Origin: Microbotryomycetes sp. JL201
Lineage: Eukaryota > Basidiomycota > Microbotryomycetes
Reading direction: 5' to 3'
Assembly: GCA_033819885.1 (NCBI GenBank)
Contig: JAQYUZ010000009.1
Coordinates: 186,001-250,000 of the forward strand
Length of the DNA stretch: 64,000 nucleotides
In this document: piece after piece, positions 58,090-64,000 of the stretch
Layout of the letters: each line of letters begins with the position of its first letter
How positions within the stretch are numbered: the first letter of the stretch is position 1
Translations under genes and position numbers: made by a program
Notes under the pieces: generated by a model
What the model was told of the DNA's origin: nothing
The model's input: only the letters and a program-made list of their open reading frames with translations
Databases searched by the model: none

Positions 58090-58917
58090 TTATACATTCT
58101 TGCAAAGAAAGTAGTTGAAGCCAACCAGCTCCAGATCGTTCTCTTTTGCGAACGTGGCGACGTCAAATTTTCTGCGGTCTGGCCTTTCATTCGACTTGAT
58201 TGTTGATTGCTCAGACAACGGTTTGAGAGGACCGCCATTTTGCTTGTACAAGGCAAAGCAGTACCGGTGCAGGCTGTGCGCATGTATGTCAACATTGTAC
58301 TCCTGTCGATCCACATCAGCCTCAACATACCCTGTGCCCTTGCCAGGTGATGGCGCCACCCAAGGCGAGAGCGGTTCTTCCGTTTGCTGCACAAGAGCTT
58401 GGCTAGCCAAGTTACGTTCGCTTGATCTGTCTGCGGTCGATGTGATCTCGTCGAATGATTTTGGTTTCAGGCCGCCAGCAATGTAGTGGCGCCAAGGTCC
58501 AAACTCTTGGTTCTCTCGCGAGGGCGCGTCTGGGTCATACGACACAAGGCAAAACGTTCCTTGCTGGTCGCTCGGGTCTTGCGCGACGAAAGATACGACG
58601 GGGTCGCCCTGACCTTGACTGGGCTCTAGCTCGTTACCGAGCTGGACGGTCGCGCCTGTTTGCGGGAAATCGATCTGGACGACAACTGTCGGGTGAAAAT
58701 CGCGTGGGATGTAGGGCGTGCCCAGTAAGCCTGCCTTGTCGAGTCTGCACGGAGTGTGAAGCGAGTGAGTCCGGCCCGGCGGTTCCGGTTCGCGCTCGCC
58801 TGAAATGACGACACTCACGCCGAGCGCACGAGCTGGAGCGGCAACAAGACCACTGGCAGTTGTTGAGAGTCAGCTGGACTGCGCGTACAGGCAGGTGCCC
58901 GACTTTGCGGGCTTACT
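58090..58917 (-). CDS. PEBP-like (phosphatidylethanolamine-binding) protein
   Basis: Member of the PEBP/RKIP fold, small proteins that bind lipids or phosphate groups and inhibit proteases or kinases; TFS1-like in fungi. Certain exons on the minus strand are 58819-58852 and 58090-58744. Family blocks: VSYDPDAPSR, FGPWRHYIAGGL, HRYCFALYKQ and the C-terminal RRKFDVATFAKENDL. No ATG lies in frame within the 34-nt exon. Its acceptor is followed by TG GTC TTG, and the donor side 64 nt upstream ends in GCAA, so splicing would create ATG from A at 58917 and TG at 58851-58852, giving 229 residues. An alternative is unspliced reading from an ATG at about 58966-58968. The family is firm; the start is not. 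Confidence 0.82.
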
Positions 58918-59018
58918 TGCGACGGACAAGGCAGAAGAGCGCTGCGCGACTGACGGGCGTTTCGGTTCATCTCGCGCCCACGTGACTTTTGGGTTCTTGT
59001 CATCGCGTCGCGCATGGC
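58918..59018. promoter_or_regulatory. compact bidirectional promoter region, PEBP and site-2 protease
   Basis: Only about 100 nt lie between the proposed 5' exon of the PEBP gene and the site-2 protease ATG at 59019, which point away from each other. The PEBP 5' leader probably overlaps this stretch. No motif was identified. Confidence 0.35.
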
Positions 59019-61135
59019 ATGCTATGGCTCGTCATCTTGTTCTGGGGCACGCTGCACGCTGTGCGGCTCGTGTACATGTCTGTGAGGCCGCAGCAGTCGA
59101 TTGTCGACGCCCGGCGCAAGAGCGCCTTCAGCGGCAGAGCCCTCGCGCTCGACACGCACGGCTATACGGTCTCACTCGGCATCGCATCGCTCCACATTGA
59201 CACGACCTGGCTCAACAATGTGCCAGCGTGCCTGCTCGCGTTCTTGTCGTCAAACCCGCCCGCGGCGAGCCGACCGCTCGGAGCTCGCTCAACATTGCCT
59301 GCCAAGGGTACATGGCACGCTTCAGGCCCTGGTCGCATACCGTGGTGGGATCTTGGAGCCGTCACAAGTGTTTTTGCCCTCGTAGCCGCCCAGGCAATCC
59401 TCACATGGGCAACGGTCAAGAGTTGTCTCGCCCTCTACTCAATCGCCGCTACCACTCGTTCCCTTTCCCCAACAGCTTTGAGCGGCCCAACACTACACAC
59501 ACTGGCTCGACGGTCCCTCGCAACGGTCGCGTCCCCCACAGCCACGACGACGTCGTCTGCTGCAGACACGTTGCTCCTGAGACCAGTGGTCAGTTTTCGC
59601 CTATTTCTGCTAGGCGTGATGGGTCTGGCTTGACAACCATGCGCAGATACCCGGAGTGACCCAGCCTGTTTCTGCTCTTCCAACAATGCTGGCCGCACTG
59701 GTTCTTGCTTCTATCGTACACGAGTGTGGACATGCGCTAGCCGCAACAACGTCAGTCTGCTGATAACAGACCGTCCGCATAAACGTCTAAGCTAAATAGG
59801 TTCTGAAAATCCACAGCGAAGGTGTGCCGGTCATTTCCATGGGCCTGTACGTCATCGTCGCCTTGCCAACGTTCTACGTCCACCTCGCCACCGAAAAGCA
59901 GTCGTTGCGCATTCTCGGGGCCGGCGTGTGGCACAACCTAGTTCTAGCCCTGCTTGCATGGCTGCTGAGCCCCACAGGTGGGCATATGGGCAGCGTCTTT
60001 TCGCTGCCTTTCTACGAGACTGTCAAAGGTGGACTCGCTGTCGTTTCTGTCGACCATGTAAGCCATCCAACAACGGTGTTTTCTTCGCAACCTGACACTT
60101 TTTGTCGCGCAGAACTCTCCTCTACATCCATACCTGCCGCCCTTGTCTGTTATCACTCACTTGGACGACGTTGAGCTCGACTCTGCAGCCAAACCACCAG
60201 ACGTGTGGTCGTGGTATCTGTCATCTCCTCCAAACACCACCAACTCGGCGACATACGAGTCCATGGGCTGGTGTCTACCCGACAAGCTGTTTACGTCGAC
60301 CCATCCCGACTGTTGCATTTCCGAGACTCCCTTGGTCTCTTCAACGTCGCACGAGCTTTGTTTCGTCATCAACGACGCTCGAGAGGTGCATCGACAAAAT
60401 AAAGCCTGTCTTGATCCAATGCCATTGTTTTACCCGTCGACCTCGGTGCCGAATAGGTGTTTGAACGACTCGGGTTGCGGTGACGGCGACAGGTGTGCGA
60501 CCTTGAACAGGGCTGAAATGGTTCTTCGGATTGGAGTGGCTCCAAACGCTCGTGAAAAGGCGGGAAGAACTGTAGTTTGGCAAGGCAGAAAGCAGACGAT
60601 ACTACACCAAGGCAAGTTGGCGCTGTTTGCAATCTGCTGCCCGAGACTGACTCGTTGGTGTCGTCCAGTTGTTGTGACAGACACGCTACCGAGAACTCGT
60701 TGGATCCCCGTTACTTTTCTCCGAACAATCGCCGACTTCTACAGGTCAGTCCCGATTTGCTCGAGGCAAGCATTCTTACACCGCAGTGTTCTGACAATGC
60801 ATTGCGAAATACTTAGACAATTGATCTCTTTTTCCCTCGTCCTCGCATTCTTCAATTCTCTGCCGCTCCCGCTCCTTGACGGATCACACCTCTTGCACAC
60901 TTTTCTGACTCAAATTGCCAACCCGTCAGCAAATTCAAGAGAAGAAGGACTAGGCATTGTCGTCGATCCTGAACCTGGGCCGCTCGCGAGTTTTATGGAA
61001 AAGTGCGGTAATGTCAAAGTATTGAAAAGCTTGGCAAAGAGGAGGGACAAGGTCGTACAAAGAATCAAAGTGTGGACTTTGTTTGTCACGACGATTCTGA
61101 TCTTGACAACTTTGCTCGTAGAGTGGTTTGGTTAG
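59019..61135 (+). CDS. membrane-bound transcription factor site-2 protease (M50 family)
   Basis: Intramembrane zinc protease that releases SREBP-like factors in the Golgi or ER. Exons 59019-59588, 59647-59750, 59817-60057, 60113-60611, 60669-60744 and 60817-61135 give 602 residues. The zinc motif HECGH lies near residue 215 in a hydrophobic segment (LAALVLASIVHECGHALAA). The third ligand motif is LPLPLLDGSHLL near 515. A Cys-rich lumenal loop (CLPDK, DCCIS, CLNDSGCGDGDRC) between them matches the S2P insert. Intron 60612-60668 is GC-AG with a length divisible by three and no stop. The next intron, 60745-60816, is also 3n and open, so an unspliced reading would be 43 residues longer. The first ATG of the frame (MLWLVILFWG) was taken as start. 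Confidence 0.92.
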
Positions 61136-61233
61136 ATTTCGCTCGGATATGTTGTATCGACCTTTGCGTCAAGAGGGCACTGCTCATAACTTTCCAATCA
61201 TTACACTACACGTGACTACGAGAGGGCGAAGCT

Positions 61234-63414
61234 TTACAGCTTTGCTTTGACGTCACCGTTACTCTTTTCATACAACTCTCTCACGACCGTCCTCGCGATC
61301 CTCTTGTCAATTTTGCCAACTCCGTTCCTCTCCAACTCATTCCTGAAGCACACAAACACCGGAACCATCTGCTTGGGCAATGATTTCGCAACAAGAGATT
61401 TGATCTCGTCCGTCGTTACCTTGTTGCGGTACGAAGGTTTTAGCACGACAGCAGCTCTGCATTTGACCAAAACGTCAACATCATACTCGTGTTCTCTGCT
61501 TTTCTTCTACCCCTCCGAAAAGCTCGAGTTTGGACGAGAAACTTACGCAACTTCTTCACCGAGCTTTTCGTGCGGGACAGACACGACCGCGACGGTGCTC
61601 ACACCGTCATGTTTGTAGATCACGTCTTCGACAGCCACCGACGCAACTGAACGAGTTTCGCAATCAGCCTCAGGCACAAGGATTGCACCACTAGAGCATG
61701 TCAAAACTCACTGTTCTCTCCACCGCGAATGATGATATCTTTAGCTCTGTCCGAGATGAACAAGTACCCTTCATCGTCGACGTATCCGACGTCGCCACTG
61801 TGGTACCATCCATCTTTATCAAACGTCTTGCGAGTCGCCTCGGGAGACCTCAAATAACCGTTCGTGATGGATCCACCTCGCATCAACACTTCACCAACTT
61901 GGTTTCGACCAAGTTCTTTGCCGTCGTCGTCGATGATTTTCAATTCAATAATGGGCGTCGGTAACCCGGCACAAGTCGGACGTTCAATGTAATCTTCACC
62001 GATAACACCAGTGGCCAAACTTGACGTTTCTGTCGAACCGTATCCTTGTCCAGGTTGAACTTGTTTGCCAAGCTTTTCGGAAATCCGTTTCGGCAAGTTG
62101 CCCGCGGAAGGTGAACCGCCATACGAGACAGTATCGAGTGAATGTCCTCCTTTCTCGAGCAAAGAGTCCACCATTTCGCTCGCGACGAAAGGCAATCCTC
62201 CAGCAGACGTGATCTTCTCGTCGATTATGAGGCGGACGGCCTTTTGCAAATCCCACTTGCCGAGGATGACAAGCTTGCCACCGATGGCAGTCACAACACC
62301 GAGACTGCTGAAGCATCCAATCGCGTGGAAAAGTGGAGTCGCCAAGAGCATGGCTTTTTGAGGAGCATTCGGGTCGGGGGCGGGCAAATCCTCACCTCGG
62401 CGCAAGATGGCGCGAGCGCCAGCTGCGCCGTGACCATGTCGTCAATGAAGGCTCCTTAGCGCGCACTAGCGCGACAAGCTCACAAAAAGTCGAGTTGATC
62501 AAGCAACTGACATATTGCCTGTTTGTACCGATGACGCCCTTTGGCAGGCCCGTTGTGCCTGCTCGCTCGTCATTGGCTAGCGCAATGTGATGTGTTTACA
62601 AGAACTTGCCTGACGTGAAAAGGATGGTGGCAACATCCTCCGGCTTGATGTCGACCATAGGTGCCTTGGGGACGCTGCCGCTTTGGAGGTGCTGCTCAAG
62701 CTCTGAGGAGAAGCTCAAGATGCCTTCGGGTGGGTTTGGCACGCGCAAAGCCAGAACAGCGCTTGTCGAGCCAGCCCACTTGATGTCTTCAAGCGCCGGT
62801 GTCGTCATCTTGAGCCTGTCACTGTCGACGACGAGCAGGCGAGGAGTGGCAATCTTTGCGCAATGCTCAAAAGCCTCTTGGCTCAGCCAGGCGTTGACAC
62901 AAACAATGACGCAACCCAGTACGTGGCATGCCTCAAACAAGAAGGCAAACTCGGGCAGGTTGCGTGAGCAGATGGCAATACGGTCTCCCTTGCGGCAGCC
63001 GAAGCGGTGGTAAAGCATCGAGGCGATCTCGGCGACGCGCTCGCCGCCTTGGGCGTAAGTGTACCGTTCATCTGCAACGAATTGCGCGTCAATAGAAAGT
63101 AAAGTGAGAATCGCATTGATCTCACTTTCGTAAATAATCCATTCTTTGGAACCAAAAACCTGCGTGATGGGGAGATCCGAGCGGGTTCAGGACTTGAATG
63201 GATCAGGTGAGACGAGCGGACAGCTCACGTTGACAGAATTCAACCAGACGGCACGAATATTTGGAGGCGCGTTCTTGTAGACTCTGGTTTTGCGCCCGCG
63301 AATGGTCTCTTCAGTTACTTCGTAAGGCATGCCGGGACCAGTGAGGATGCGGTTGCATTCTTCGAGCGTCCTTGCTGGAAACGGAGGCAATGGGGGTACA
63401 GTCTCTGTCGCCAT
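61234..63414 (-). CDS. AMP-binding acyl-CoA synthetase / ligase, probably peroxisomal
   Basis: Adenylate-forming enzyme expected to activate a fatty or aryl acid as its CoA thioester. Exons on the minus strand: 63229-63414, 63126-63159, 62610-63071, 62484-62558, 61712-62422, 61547-61646 and 61234-61456, giving 596 residues. The A3 motif SGTTGLPKGVIG (near residue 227) is formed across a GC-AG intron (62559-62609). Other motifs are GYGSTETSS, GWYHSGDVGYVD, DRAKDIIIRGGEN and the catalytic Lys region NGVGKIDKR. The last three residues AKL fit a PTS1 peroxisomal signal. Next to it is the convergent site-2 protease, with about 100 nt between stops. Substrate chain length cannot be read from the sequence. 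Confidence 0.92.
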
Positions 63415-63904
63415 CTTTGGTGCGATGGACAGTGGCGCGATGGAGGCGAAAGGGAAATCAAGCCGAGCCCCACTCTGCGTCCGGCAAACGCGGGGGCCCG
63501 GCCCGTTGGGCCATGTACAGAAAATCCAGTGACGTGTCTCCAAGCTCTCCGGTTCTATTTGAAAGACTCGTGTGCTGACTCGGGCCATACCTACAAGCCT
63601 TAAACGATCTACTGAGGAGCACGCGGTCGAATCGGAAACCCGGGTCGCTTCACCGCCTTGAGTCACACAATCATGGCCACTAGTCAGGCAAAAGAAAATG
63701 CAAACTGTACCTAGACCGTGCTCAAGCAATTTGTTTTCTGAGTGGGAGAGTCAGGGGGAAAAGGTCACGTGCCGGTATACCGCTTTATTGCAGTCATTGC
63801 AGTCAATTGCCCGAAGAAAAGCATGTTTTCCAGCTCTACGTAAGCCATCAATGGTGCAGTTGAAAAAGGCCCTTGGCAAGCGCCTATTGCAGATGGCAGC
63901 TTGA
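63415..63904. other. intergenic, divergent region at the right edge
   Basis: About 490 nt between the acyl-CoA synthetase start and the start of the last gene, which point away from each other. A tiny frame of 13 codons begins near 63674 (MATSQAKENANCT). Nothing else could be supported. Confidence 0.35.
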
Positions 63905-64000
63905 ATGCGCGACGCGGCGCGCGCACACGATCCTGACAGCCAACTACAACGCGAAGAACGCGTCGCCGAACTTGTCCGCCGGATGGAGTCGCTGCGTGCC
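63905..64000 (+). CDS. start of a gene cut by the window edge
   Basis: An ATG at 63905-63907 opens 32 codons that remain open to the end of the window, beginning MRDAARAHDPDSQLQREER. The composition (Arg, Glu, Leu, Ala) suggests a helical, probably coiled protein start. Too short to assign to a family. Confidence 0.4.
   Translation, partial: MRDAARAHDPDSQLQREERVAELVRRMESLRA

Overview
This window is nuclear DNA from an intron-rich, gene-dense fungus. Almost every gene is broken by many very short spliceosomal introns. I could place about 125, mostly 50-75 nt, with gtgagt-, gtcagt-, gtaagt- and occasionally gtccgt-type donors and a few GC-AG introns. The mix of genes (Zn2Cys6 regulator, M43 secreted protease, Las17/WASP, SIN1/AVO1, site-2 protease, delta-8-type sphingolipid desaturase, elongin C, EAF6, COX19) and the intron density fit a small-genome basidiomycete. 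That placement is inference; I cannot name the species. I saw no tRNA, rRNA, CRISPR array, transposon or viral fossil.

Layout. 0.4-9.3 kb: a D-2-hydroxyacid dehydrogenase, a fatty-acid-hydroxylase/sterol-desaturase family protein, a divergent full-length ABCB multidrug transporter with 14 exons, and a small unknown gene. 10-19.4 kb: an M43 secreted metalloprotease, ribosomal protein eL38, and an FAD monooxygenase (salicylate-hydroxylase type) followed head-to-tail by a Zn2Cys6 regulator. 19.4-28.8 kb: a PlsC-type acyltransferase, elongin C, the eEF1A lysine methyltransferase EFM5, a probably mitochondrial P-loop ATPase, EAF6, an unknown disordered protein and an RPA-interacting-protein-like zinc finger protein. 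29-37.5 kb: a double-RRM protein, the TORC2 subunit SIN1/AVO1, a flavin-reductase-like protein, COX19 and a doubtful ORF. 37.7-46.4 kb: calmodulin, WASP/Las17, a PhzF-like protein, a cytochrome b5-fused sphingolipid desaturase and eL24. 46.8-58 kb: a Ser-rich unknown protein, a very large RING-H2 protein, a multipass membrane protein and two tandem serine palmitoyltransferase small-subunit paralogues. 58-64 kb: a PEBP-like protein, a site-2 protease, an AMP-binding acyl-CoA synthetase ending in a PTS1-like AKL, and the start of a further gene at the right edge.

Genes that may act together. Several belong to lipid and membrane biology: the two SPT small subunits (first step of sphingolipid synthesis), the delta-8-type long-chain-base desaturase, the TORC2 subunit SIN1 (TORC2 controls sphingolipid synthesis in other fungi), the site-2 protease, the acyltransferase and the acyl-CoA synthetase. 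They are dispersed, not a tight cluster. Calmodulin and WASP are divergent neighbours. The FAD monooxygenase and the Zn2Cys6 factor are the best candidate for a local enzyme-regulator pair.

Exon junctions below were placed by eye from GT/GC...AG signals, reading-frame continuity and family conservation. Total CDS lengths of the models given in full are multiples of three. First exons of the eL38, desaturase and RRM genes are uncertain, and one junction in the P-loop ATPase is not settled.
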